From Allotamlana fucoidanivorans (GTDB lineage Bacteria > Bacteroidota > Bacteroidia > Flavobacteriales > Flavobacteriaceae): a DNA stretch of 64,000 nucleotides. The position numbers were made by a program, and so were the translations under genes. Shown here one piece after another: positions 18,925 to 27,699 of this stretch (the stretch's first letter is position 1; the number at the start of each line of letters is the position of its first letter). The stretch is from assembly GCF_045788535.1 (NCBI RefSeq), contig NZ_CP074074.1, positions 3,348,001 through 3,412,000 of the forward strand, in the 5' to 3' direction. The notes under the pieces are model-generated. The model worked only from the letters and a program-made list of their open reading frames with translations. It did no database searches and was not told the DNA's origin.

Positions 18925-20277
18925 TTATTTGAGTAACAACCAATTTAAATTTACAATTTTAGTAGCTCCCCATTCTGACACAAATACAACCACAATGTCT
19001 TGAACTCCTTTTACCTGTTCTAATAAATTTGTTTCTATAGTTTGCCAACTATTCCAACCACCTGTATATTGAACAGGGAACGTAGCGATGAGTTTTCCCT
19101 TAGAATTATTTAACCTAATTTCAAAAGCTCCTTTTCTTTGCCCACTAGCCACACGAGCTTTTATGAGTTTTGCTTGCCCTTTTTCAAAATCTACACCATT
19201 AAATTTTACATGGCTCATCATTTTAGTATCACAAACCATCCATCCTTTTGGTTCATTTCCCCCAACAAATGTAGTTTTTGCGTTGTAAATTTCGTTATAC
19301 CTATCAATTTGAATGGTATCTCCAATTTTTGGATGCCCAATTCCACGCATAGTAGGCTCTACTTTTTTTATGGAACCATCTTTTTTAAACTCTAAATAAT
19401 CAGCACGCATGGATCGCAACTTATTAAAACCGCTAATATCCCACCAGTGATAAAACAAAATCCATCTATCATTGTATTTAACTACCGAATGATGATTGGT
19501 TCCATTATCAATATTATCCATTATTTTTCCACAATAAATATATGGTCCGAGAGGTGTTTTACTAGTAGCATATCCAATAGTATACCCCTCATTAGGAAAC
19601 ACATGCGCAAATGTTAGGTAATAAACTCCATGATGTTTGAAAGGAAAAGGGCCTTCAACATATCCCTTAGGTATGCCTTGAATTTGAATAGGTTCACTAT
19701 CAATTTCCTTCATATTTGCCTTTAGTTTAACCCCCTTTAGTCTCTTTTCACTAGCGTAGAACAAATAGGTTTTCCCATCATCATCTAATAATAATCCTGG
19801 ATCTATACCTTCAATCCCTTGAATATAATTCTTCTCCCAAACAAAAGGACCTATTGGACTTTTTGAAACACCAACACCAATTCTTCTAAAACTAGATTCA
19901 TCTTTAGGAGGTGCAGGAAAATAATAGTAGTATAAGTCTCCATTTTTTATACAATCTGGTGCCCACATACCGTTGGCATTCTTCTTACCCCATGGTACCT
20001 CATTTTGATCTAGTATAACACCATAATCTTTCCACGTACTACCGTTTTCTAGAGAAAACATATGATAATCTGGCATATAAAACCTTGGCGCATCTTCCTC
20101 ATTTTTTGGAATAGCATCATGCGATGGGTAGATATATAACTTACCATCAAAAACCCTTGCTGTTGGATCTGCAGTATAAATATGAGTAACTAGGGGGTTC
20201 TGTGCAGATAGCATAGAACTTGTTAACAACAAATAGCAACAAAACTTTAAAAACCTCTTTTGAAACATTGAATTCAT
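18925..20277 (-). CDS. GH43 glycosidase with C-terminal CBM6-like domain
   Basis: A 450-residue exported protein (signal about 1-25, ending SAQ). The five-bladed propeller has the three GH43 acids: Asp37 (TADPTA, base), Asp159 (GIDPG) and Glu208 (VEGPF, acid). From about residue 320 a beta-sandwich resembling CBM6 follows (GGWNSWQTIETNL, then a closing beta strand at the C-terminus), so it probably binds the polymer. GH43 members are mostly xylosidases, arabinosidases or galactosidases; exo-beta-1,3-galactanases also occur in the family. It follows the fibronectin-like lipoprotein by 53 bases in the GH86 operon. A role in removing side or terminal sugars is inferred. Confidence 0.85.
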   Translation of the reverse strand: MNSMFQKRFLKFCCYLLLTSSMLSAQNPLVTHIYTADPTARVFDGKLYIYPSHDAIPKNEEDAPRFYMPDYHMFSLENGSTWKDYGVILDQNEVPWGKKNANGMWAPDCIKNGDLYYYYFPAPPKDESSFRRIGVGVSKSPIGPFVWEKNYIQGIEGIDPGLLLDDDGKTYLFYASEKRLKGVKLKANMKEIDSEPIQIQGIPKGYVEGPFPFKHHGVYYLTFAHVFPNEGYTIGYATSKTPLGPYIYCGKIMDNIDNGTNHHSVVKYNDRWILFYHWWDISGFNKLRSMRADYLEFKKDGSIKKVEPTMRGIGHPKIGDTIQIDRYNEIYNAKTTFVGGNEPKGWMVCDTKMMSHVKFNGVDFEKGQAKLIKARVASGQRKGAFEIRLNNSKGKLIATFPVQYTGGWNSWQTIETNLLEQVKGVQDIVVVFVSEWGATKIVNLNWLLLK

Positions 20278-20330
20278 AAAAAATGGAACATTATGCTAAT
20301 TTAAAATATTAAAACCATCCGCTTTATATA

Positions 20331-21041
20331 CTAACTTCCAGTTTTAAACTCAAATATTTGTGATTCAGAGTTATTTCCAGCGGCATCTTTACTCACAACT
20401 TTCCAATAATAATTTGTATCTGAATTTAATGTCACATCAATAATAGATGTAGTTTCTGTAGTAGTATGTAAAGTAGTTGGAGGGTTGGCTGTTGACAAAT
20501 AAAAATCGTATGATACAATATCATTGTCTATATCATTACCATTCCAACTAAACGAAACTATGCTCCCTATTAAACCACCCATTTCTGGACTTATAAGTTC
20601 TGCAGGAAATGGAGCATATTGTTCAATACCTAGCCCTGCATTATAGAATTTCCATAGATCACTTTTAGCCGTTTCAGAGACCGCTTTTGATTTTGAAACT
20701 ATATACCAAGAATATGGCGTTCCACGAAGCAATCTTTCGGTTTTTTTAGTTTCTGTAGTATTTACAGTGTGTTCACTACCATCTTTTAAATTTTTTATAA
20801 CCAATGTATATTCATCAGTATGTGCTGCGCTGTTCCATTCAAAAGTCACATTACTTTCAGTTTCAGATATTATATTCCCCTGATTACACTCGGCATCCTT
20901 TAATGGTGAAATTAAGTTGGTGGCTTCAGGATTCCTTTTAACTGGTGCTTCTTCTTCATCGCTTCCACCACTACAGCCTAATAAAACTAATACTAAAAAA
21001 AGTACAATTATATTCTTAGCTTGGGTAATATTGACAATCAT
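20331..21041 (-). CDS. Fibronectin-type-III-like lipoprotein
   Basis: A 236-residue lipoprotein (LLGC, Cys23; acidic SGGSDEEE tail after it, like export signals for surface lipoproteins in Bacteroidota). Two fibronectin-III-like modules are visible, about 38-132 and 140-235, each ending in a TxYxWxV pattern (TPYSWYIVSK, TNYYWKVVSK). No catalytic residues. Its start overlaps the GH86 stop by 4 bases (ATGA), so the two are translationally coupled. It may be a surface glycan-binding or adaptor protein for the endo-enzyme, doing the job that SusE/SusF-like proteins do elsewhere; that is inference. Confidence 0.75.
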   Translation of the reverse strand: MIVNITQAKNIIVLFLVLVLLGCSGGSDEEEAPVKRNPEATNLISPLKDAECNQGNIISETESNVTFEWNSAAHTDEYTLVIKNLKDGSEHTVNTTETKKTERLLRGTPYSWYIVSKSKAVSETAKSDLWKFYNAGLGIEQYAPFPAELISPEMGGLIGSIVSFSWNGNDIDNDIVSYDFYLSTANPPTTLHTTTETTSIIDVTLNSDTNYYWKVVSKDAAGNNSESQIFEFKTGS

Positions 21042-23575
21042 TTCTTTATAATTTTTGTCTTAATGTTAATATTAGAATTAGTTATATGTAAAAAATAAAC
21101 ACCACTTGACAAACCATTTAAATTAACATTCAACATTTGTTCTTTTAAATCAATTATTCTATCTAAAACCAACTCACCTGTCATTGAAACAACCTTATAA
21201 GCAATTGGTTCTTTTGGTATGTTTAAAAGTGCTATAGTCAATATTTCTTCAACTATTGTTGGAAATACAAGCACTTTAGCGTTTGAAAAAATAATAGTTT
21301 CATTATACACACCTTGACAATCTTTATCAGTACTTACCCTAACTGTATTGTAATCTGATTGCAAATTTAAGATGATGCTACTTTTATCTGTTACCAAAAT
21401 AGAATCATTTACCTCTATCCGATAAATATCACTACCTTTAAGATTTAGAGTTACAAGCTTCTTTGAATGATTTACCTTTGAAAATACAGATAGTGATTCT
21501 GGTTCATTTATGATGAGCTTTGCACTCATAGATAATGAGACATCTGTGGGCGAGGTAATAGTAACGGTGTAGGTACCTGCCTTCAGATTCTCTAAAGTAA
21601 AATTATCTGTAAAGGTTTGCAAAATGTTAACTCCATCTCCTGTAATTTTTATATTATAAGTTCCACTGACAATTGAAATTGCACTAATCGTTCCGTTGGA
21701 TTTTCCCTTACATGAAACACTGGTAGTTTTTAACATGGCAACCGCTCCACCCGAAGGAACTTTATCATAGGTTTCTACAGAAAGGATTAAAGAGCTCACA
21801 CTACCTCCATTATCCGGAAATTCAACTGAAACAATATTATTTTCTTTCAAAAGGCTTGAAGAAAAAGGAACTTCTATCATGCCAAAAAAGTCATCTCGGT
21901 CAGTTTGGTCATAGCCTTTCCAATTACCAGGAACTTCAACAACTTTATCATTTACTTTTATAACAGGCCTTTTACTCACATTATGTTTTCTTCCAATACC
22001 TAACCTTAAAGTAGCAAAACCAATTCCGCTGGTTACCCCATTGAAATTAAAAGCGATTGGTGTATTTGCTGTAATGGCTTGCAAATGTTTTGTTGTATAA
22101 TAGTTTTTGGTTCTGATTGCATTATTAAACTTTATATCTGAGCTAAACGAATATTCTAAAATTACAGTTTCATCTTTTATTAAACTCAGAGAACTTGGAG
22201 CTGTCGTATGAATTTTTGTGTCTAATTCTGGTAATTGGTCTTTGTACACTTTCAAAGATTTTATTTTAACATCTACAAAATTAGAAACACTTGACATCAT
22301 GGTTAGGTTTACCAATTGCGTATTATCATCAAGATTACTTAAGGCAATAAACATTTTATTACCATCAACAAAGGCATGAGTTTGCACATCAGGATTATCG
22401 CTTTTAATAAAAATACGTTTTCCTTTTACATCTTTCCAAAGTTCATAGAACAAAATTCTAGGACTGTATTCCCACTCTGTATTACTATCAATAGGTTGAC
22501 CTATATTTTTGGGAATCCATAACACAGGCGTATAGGGCTGATAATTATTTGCTTCTGTAATGTGCCAAGTCGCTTTCCCTGTTATAAAAGGAATTGAGCA
22601 GGTTATTCTGTCTTGCCTGTCCAATAGACTTAGCAAAATGTGATTAATGGACGTCATAGTTTGCGCACTAGCAATTTCGCTATAATCATCACCATACCCT
22701 TTCTCTATTGCTCCATATTCAGTAATGGCATGCGGCTTAACAATTCCCCATTTTGCAAAACTGTAAGTTTCTATTAAATCTAAAATAGCTTCAGAATTAC
22801 TACCAGATCGCTTAGTATCCTGCCCCGTAACATTAATACCGTCATATAAATGGGTTGAAAAACCATACATGTTATCTCCAGCGACATCCATAAACATCAT
22901 CATATTTTCTTTCCAGTGGCCAAAATCATTAAGTTCCATAGATGGCCAAGCCGAAGAATAGCCAATTACCTTCATATTGGCCAATGCAGGTGTTTCATGA
23001 ATACGCTTCCCTACAGCACCATAAAACTCAGCCATTTGTTTTTTTATTCTATTATTTTCACTAACACTCCATCCTGAATAAAAATCCTTTGCGTGCACAA
23101 AAGGTTCGTTCATCAATTCAAAAAATTCTTGTGCATCTCCATTATTAATGTCATTCTTAAAATATTCTACTGCCCAATCAGCAGCTGCATTAACATCAAG
23201 TCCATCAATAAAAGCATCCCTTGGATGCTGTGTACTTACATACCCTTTTTTTACCTCACGTAAATTATCATCGCCTGATTTAGCTGAAGGATATGCACCA
23301 ACCTCCCCTGTAACTTGTTTTGCTCTGGCATGCGGTCCCCAAAATTGACGTCCTCCAGTAACATTATAATCATTTCTAAACTTTACAGCCTCTGTATCAT
23401 TTGAGGCGTCATGAATTGAAAAATACTTTGTTCGATCTAGCTCAGATTCATTACCAATATAGCGCTCACATCGATTATCAATTTGAACCGACGTATTTTG
23501 CGCCATTAACTCTAAACTAATAGAACCAAGTAAAAGAGTAAAAAGAAGCAATGGGTGCTTTAAAACAAATCTCAT
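21038..23575 (-). CDS. GH86 endo-galactanase (beta-agarase/porphyranase) with T9SS tail
   Basis: An 845-residue secreted enzyme. ATG 23575 gives a clean signal peptide (about 1-26, ending MAQ). The catalytic part resembles GH86: YFSIHDASND near the start, GGRQFWGPHARAKQ, acid/base Glu157 in ELMNEPF and nucleophile Glu286 in ITEYGA. GH86 enzymes cut beta-1,4 bonds in agarose or porphyran. Beta-sandwich domains follow, and the last 75 or so residues form a Por-type sorting tail (VSMTGELV, GLSSGVYFLHI), which indicates secretion by the type IX system. It is the only endo-acting galactanase recognised in the window. Agarase versus porphyranase cannot be decided by eye. Confidence 0.82.
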   Translation of the reverse strand: MRFVLKHPLLLFTLLLGSISLELMAQNTSVQIDNRCERYIGNESELDRTKYFSIHDASNDTEAVKFRNDYNVTGGRQFWGPHARAKQVTGEVGAYPSAKSGDDNLREVKKGYVSTQHPRDAFIDGLDVNAAADWAVEYFKNDINNGDAQEFFELMNEPFVHAKDFYSGWSVSENNRIKKQMAEFYGAVGKRIHETPALANMKVIGYSSAWPSMELNDFGHWKENMMMFMDVAGDNMYGFSTHLYDGINVTGQDTKRSGSNSEAILDLIETYSFAKWGIVKPHAITEYGAIEKGYGDDYSEIASAQTMTSINHILLSLLDRQDRITCSIPFITGKATWHITEANNYQPYTPVLWIPKNIGQPIDSNTEWEYSPRILFYELWKDVKGKRIFIKSDNPDVQTHAFVDGNKMFIALSNLDDNTQLVNLTMMSSVSNFVDVKIKSLKVYKDQLPELDTKIHTTAPSSLSLIKDETVILEYSFSSDIKFNNAIRTKNYYTTKHLQAITANTPIAFNFNGVTSGIGFATLRLGIGRKHNVSKRPVIKVNDKVVEVPGNWKGYDQTDRDDFFGMIEVPFSSSLLKENNIVSVEFPDNGGSVSSLILSVETYDKVPSGGAVAMLKTTSVSCKGKSNGTISAISIVSGTYNIKITGDGVNILQTFTDNFTLENLKAGTYTVTITSPTDVSLSMSAKLIINEPESLSVFSKVNHSKKLVTLNLKGSDIYRIEVNDSILVTDKSSIILNLQSDYNTVRVSTDKDCQGVYNETIIFSNAKVLVFPTIVEEILTIALLNIPKEPIAYKVVSMTGELVLDRIIDLKEQMLNVNLNGLSSGVYFLHITNSNINIKTKIIKK

Positions 23576-23772
23576 ATATTCTAACTTAATTTCCGTCAAA
23601 TTTATTGTTAAATTGAAACAAAAGAAGCATTAAATGATTAAAATAGGATTACGAATGTTCTGCTGTAATAAGTAAAAAAAATCTCAAAGACTTACCTATT
23701 TATATCATATTGTTACAATTAAAAAAGTAATACCTAATATCACCAGATGTCACTTCTTTAATTGATTACAAA

Positions 23773-25335
23773 CTATTTTTTTGGTATAATTTTAAATGAA
23801 AATGCATAATCACCAGCTTTTTGTGGTAATTCAATTTTTAAACCTTCAGCATCTGTTTTAAAATTCAACTTGCCTTCTACCCCTAGCATTTCTATTGAAT
23901 CAATCTCATAATCATACAAGTTGTTACCTGCTTTTAGGCTACGAATTGTTAATTCTTGACCTTGTGGCCAATCTAACACTATGGCATAAAGCACATCTTC
24001 TTTGGTGGTAAAACGAATATCTTTAGCGGTGTTATCTGCATTTTTTTCTTCGCTTAAATGACCTTCAATAACTTGAGCATCTCCTTCTCCATATATTTTA
24101 AAGGTTCTGGTACCATAAATAGCCTCTCCATTTACTTTTAACCATGCCCCCATTTCTAATAAGCGCTCTTTAACAGGTTCTGGTATCGTACCATCTGCTC
24201 TAGGTGTAATATTTAATAATACTGCCCCATTTTTACTTACTACATCAACTAAAAAATCTATGAGTCTATTGGTAGATTTATACCTTGGGTTACTTATATG
24301 CGACCAAGATTTCCAATCGATAGAATCATCTGTTAACCAAGGAAAGTCTTGTTTTTCACTCATTCTTGCACGTTCTAAATCTAACACCGCCGAACCTTTA
24401 GCAAAGTCATAGAACTTATATGTTGACACCACATCTTTACCTTGTTTTTCAGCATGATTGTAATAGTAGGCCAAAAACTCCTTTCGGTGTTCTTCACTAA
24501 TCACGTCCATTTTGTTATCAAACCAAACTAAATCTGGGTCATATTTATCAACAATTTCCTTAAGTCTATTTAACCATTCATCGTTAAATGCCTTATCTGC
24601 TAAAGGGTAATAACGTTTAACTCCTGCATCAATTTCATGTGGATGTAATGGCATTTGGTTATCCCCTTTTTTTAATTTAGGCCCGTATAAACCAGCATAT
24701 TTAGGATTGGAAGCATCTGTTGTTTCATCCCAAGTTGGATACCAGCCAAACAACCAGTGACGGTGATATGTTGCAATAAACTTCATATCACGTTTACGAA
24801 TTTCTTTTGAAAGTTCACCCATAATATCGCGTTTTGGCCCCATATCTTTGACATCCCACTCTGTTAAATCACTGTCCCACATAGCAAAACCATCGGCGTG
24901 TTCTGAAACGGGTCCAGCAAATTTGGCTCCTGCCTTTTGAAACAGATCGGCCCATTCGGCGGCATTAAATTTTTCAGCCTTAAACATGGGAATAAAATCC
25001 TTGTAACCAAATTCATTAAGAGGTCCATACGTTTTTACATGATGCTCATAAAACTTTGTGGGTTTGCCATTTTTAGCTTCTGGGTTATCGGCATTCACAT
25101 ACATCCAGTGTGCATACCATTCATTTTCATATTCTGGCACAGAATATGGCCCCCAATGACAATAAATACCAAATTTAGCATCTAAAAACCACTCCGGTGT
25201 TTCATGTTGTTTTAAAGATTCCCAATCTTTGGTATATTTAGGTTCTTTTTCACCTTGAGCCTGTTCGTGTTTAACCTCCTTACATGAAATTGCAATTAAG
25301 CAAGTTGCTAGTATAAACTGTGTTAAATATCTCAT
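23773..25335 (-). CDS. GH29 alpha-L-fucosidase/alpha-L-galactosidase, lipoprotein
   Basis: A 520-residue GH29 enzyme with lipobox ISC (Cys18). The TIM barrel has FGIYCHWGPYSVPEY near the start and the retaining nucleophile Asp273 in LVWFDNKMD. The usual HHDGF box reads EHADGF here (residues 145-150), unlike the second GH29 in the window. A beta-sandwich domain ends the protein. Members of GH29 from porphyran loci of gut Bacteroides have been shown to be alpha-L-galactosidases, which fits the L-galactose units of porphyran better than fucose. It lies between GH3 (124 bases) and GH86 (197 bases) on the same strand. Confidence 0.9.
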   Translation of the reverse strand: MRYLTQFILATCLIAISCKEVKHEQAQGEKEPKYTKDWESLKQHETPEWFLDAKFGIYCHWGPYSVPEYENEWYAHWMYVNADNPEAKNGKPTKFYEHHVKTYGPLNEFGYKDFIPMFKAEKFNAAEWADLFQKAGAKFAGPVSEHADGFAMWDSDLTEWDVKDMGPKRDIMGELSKEIRKRDMKFIATYHRHWLFGWYPTWDETTDASNPKYAGLYGPKLKKGDNQMPLHPHEIDAGVKRYYPLADKAFNDEWLNRLKEIVDKYDPDLVWFDNKMDVISEEHRKEFLAYYYNHAEKQGKDVVSTYKFYDFAKGSAVLDLERARMSEKQDFPWLTDDSIDWKSWSHISNPRYKSTNRLIDFLVDVVSKNGAVLLNITPRADGTIPEPVKERLLEMGAWLKVNGEAIYGTRTFKIYGEGDAQVIEGHLSEEKNADNTAKDIRFTTKEDVLYAIVLDWPQGQELTIRSLKAGNNLYDYEIDSIEMLGVEGKLNFKTDAEGLKIELPQKAGDYAFSFKIIPKK

Positions 25336-25459
25336 TCTTCTTTAGTTTAATTATATTTTTTGAGCCAATCCAAAAAAATCAGCACCTTTTATTACATTAA
25401 TATATTTACAAAAGAACGACAATATTTTTATATATAAAAAATTATTTCATATATGATGA

Positions 25460-27679
25460 CTAAAAATTAATACTCATTTTAACAGGTTTAGCCCCTCCAA
25501 GCTTTTCACTTAACTTTGAAGGCAAAGCACCACTCACAAAAATGATATGTTCTCCCTTTCTTAACACCTTTTTTCCATTTTCATCAAATTGATGAAACGC
25601 AGTTTCTGTTAATGGAATGGTAACTAACTTTTTCTCTCCTGATTTTAAAAACACGCGTTTAAACGATTTTAAATCGTATAAAGGATCTTTTATACCCCCA
25701 AAAGGCGAACTAATATATAATTGAACAACTTCTTCAGCATCAACAGTCCCCGTATTGGTTACTTCAACACTAACATTATAATCGGTATCAATAGTAAGGT
25801 TATCATATACAAAAGTGGTATATGTTAAACCAAAACCAAAAGGAAACTGAGGTTCTTCTTTCATGTATTTATACGTTCTGCCTTTCATATTATAATCTTC
25901 ATACGGCGGTAATTGATCAACAGATTTAGGAAACGTTATTGGTAATTTTCCAGACGGAGATACATCTCCGAATAACACATCGGCTACAGCATTACCACCT
26001 TCTTCACCAGGATACCAGACAAATAACACGGCATCTACTATATCATACAGCTCAGGAATAGCAATAGGGCTTCCCCCTGTTAAAACCAGTACAATAGGTT
26101 TATCTGTCTGTTTTCTAATCTTCTTAATATAATTAATTTGATTTTGAGGTAATTTAATATCCGTTCTATCCCCTTTTTCACTTGATGCAATAGCTTCTCC
26201 TTCTTCTCCCTCTAATAACGCAGAAATCCCCATTACAGCGATACAAACATCAGACTTTCCGGCTTCACCTGTAGACCAATCAATTGGGTTAACATTCTCT
26301 CTAAATGGTAAAATACCTGCTTTATAATTTATACTAGTACCAGGGCTAACTTTACTCACTATACCATCAAGAATGGTTTGAGTACTACTTGTTAAACCAT
26401 AATAATTGCCTAATAATACTTCTTCATTTGACGCATTAGGACCAACAACATATAAAGTACGCGTATCTTTTTTAAGAGGTAAAACTTGGTTCTTGTTTTT
26501 TAATAAAACGATAGATTTTTGTGCCACCTCACGTGCAATTTTTCTATGGTCGTCAGAATCAACAACATCTGCTGTAATACTATCAAATGGATTTAGCCCT
26601 ACAGGGTCAAACAAGCCCAGCTTGAATCTTGTCATTAGGTTTTCCTTTAATCTTTCATCAAGTAAATCTTCAGTTATAAAGCCTTTATTTATAGCATTTT
26701 TTAAAACCGTATACACATTACCACAATTAATATTTGTGCCGCTTTTTAATGCTAAAGCTGCCGATTCTTCGCGCGTTTTTGTTACTTTATGAAATGCATG
26801 AAAATCATTAATAGCACCACAATCTGAAACTATATACCCTTTAAACCCCCATTCTTTGCGTAGTATATCTTGTAATAAATACGGACTACCACAACAAGGC
26901 ACCCCTAAGGTTCTATTATACGCCCCCATAACCCCTTCTACGTCGGCTTCTTTTACCAGCGCCTCAAAAGCAGGTAAATAGGTTTCAAACAAATCTTTTT
27001 TAGTAACTACAGCATCAAACTCATGCCTAAACTCCTCTGGGCCACTATGCACGGCATAATGTTTAGCACAGGCTGCAGCTTTAATATAATTAGGGTTATC
27101 ACCTTGCAAGCCTTTTACAAAAGCCACTCCTATTCTAGACGTAAGAAAAGGGTCTTCTCCATAGGTTTCTTGCCCTCTACCCCAACGTGGATCTCTAAAA
27201 ATATTAACATTAGGCGACCAAAAGGTTAGTCCTGCATATCGGCTTCTGTTATTTATTTTTATGGCTTCATTATACTTTGCTCGTGCTTCATTGGAAATAG
27301 CATTTCCCACTTTTAAAATCAAGTCCTCGTCAAAAGTAGCCCCCATAGCTATGGCTTGTGGAAAAACTGTAGCTCTACCATTGCGAGCCACCCCATGCAA
27401 TGCCTCATTCCACCAATTGTATTCAGGCATACCCAAACGTTCTATTGGAGGGCAAACATCTAACATTTGAGAGCACTTTTCTTCTAAGGTCATCTCTTTT
27501 ACCAAAAGATCAACGCGCTCTTCTTTAGAAAGCTTCGTGTTTTCCCATGGAAATTTATATGCAATTTCCTTTTGAGGTGACAGTGTCTCTTTAGCCTTTT
27601 GGTTTTTTTTACAATTAAAAAAAACTAAAATGGATACTATGACTATACCTAAAACTCTAATTCTGTTGTTCATTTTCAT
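25460..27679 (-). CDS. GH3 beta-glycosidase (xylosidase/glucosidase type), lipoprotein
   Basis: A 739-residue two-domain GH3 enzyme with a lipobox (FNC, Cys23). Signature segments: WWNEALHGVARNG, DPRWGRGQETYGEDP, AKHYAVHSGPE, and the nucleophile Asp286 in GYIVSDCGAI. The WNEALHG pattern is common in the beta-xylosidase branch of GH3. A fibronectin-III-like C-terminal domain closes the protein. It follows the sulfatase by 20 bases and precedes the GH29. In a galactan locus it may remove beta-xylose or beta-glucose side units; red algal galactans can carry xylose. Substrate uncertain. Confidence 0.92.
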   Translation of the reverse strand: MKMNNRIRVLGIVIVSILVFFNCKKNQKAKETLSPQKEIAYKFPWENTKLSKEERVDLLVKEMTLEEKCSQMLDVCPPIERLGMPEYNWWNEALHGVARNGRATVFPQAIAMGATFDEDLILKVGNAISNEARAKYNEAIKINNRSRYAGLTFWSPNVNIFRDPRWGRGQETYGEDPFLTSRIGVAFVKGLQGDNPNYIKAAACAKHYAVHSGPEEFRHEFDAVVTKKDLFETYLPAFEALVKEADVEGVMGAYNRTLGVPCCGSPYLLQDILRKEWGFKGYIVSDCGAINDFHAFHKVTKTREESAALALKSGTNINCGNVYTVLKNAINKGFITEDLLDERLKENLMTRFKLGLFDPVGLNPFDSITADVVDSDDHRKIAREVAQKSIVLLKNKNQVLPLKKDTRTLYVVGPNASNEEVLLGNYYGLTSSTQTILDGIVSKVSPGTSINYKAGILPFRENVNPIDWSTGEAGKSDVCIAVMGISALLEGEEGEAIASSEKGDRTDIKLPQNQINYIKKIRKQTDKPIVLVLTGGSPIAIPELYDIVDAVLFVWYPGEEGGNAVADVLFGDVSPSGKLPITFPKSVDQLPPYEDYNMKGRTYKYMKEEPQFPFGFGLTYTTFVYDNLTIDTDYNVSVEVTNTGTVDAEEVVQLYISSPFGGIKDPLYDLKSFKRVFLKSGEKKLVTIPLTETAFHQFDENGKKVLRKGEHIIFVSGALPSKLSEKLGGAKPVKMSINF

Positions 27680-27699
27680 CTTTTACTTACGCTATAAAA

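Noticed and set aside
23576..23599. Upstream TTG start for the GH86
   Set aside because: It adds residues before a complete signal peptide; ATG 23575 is better.
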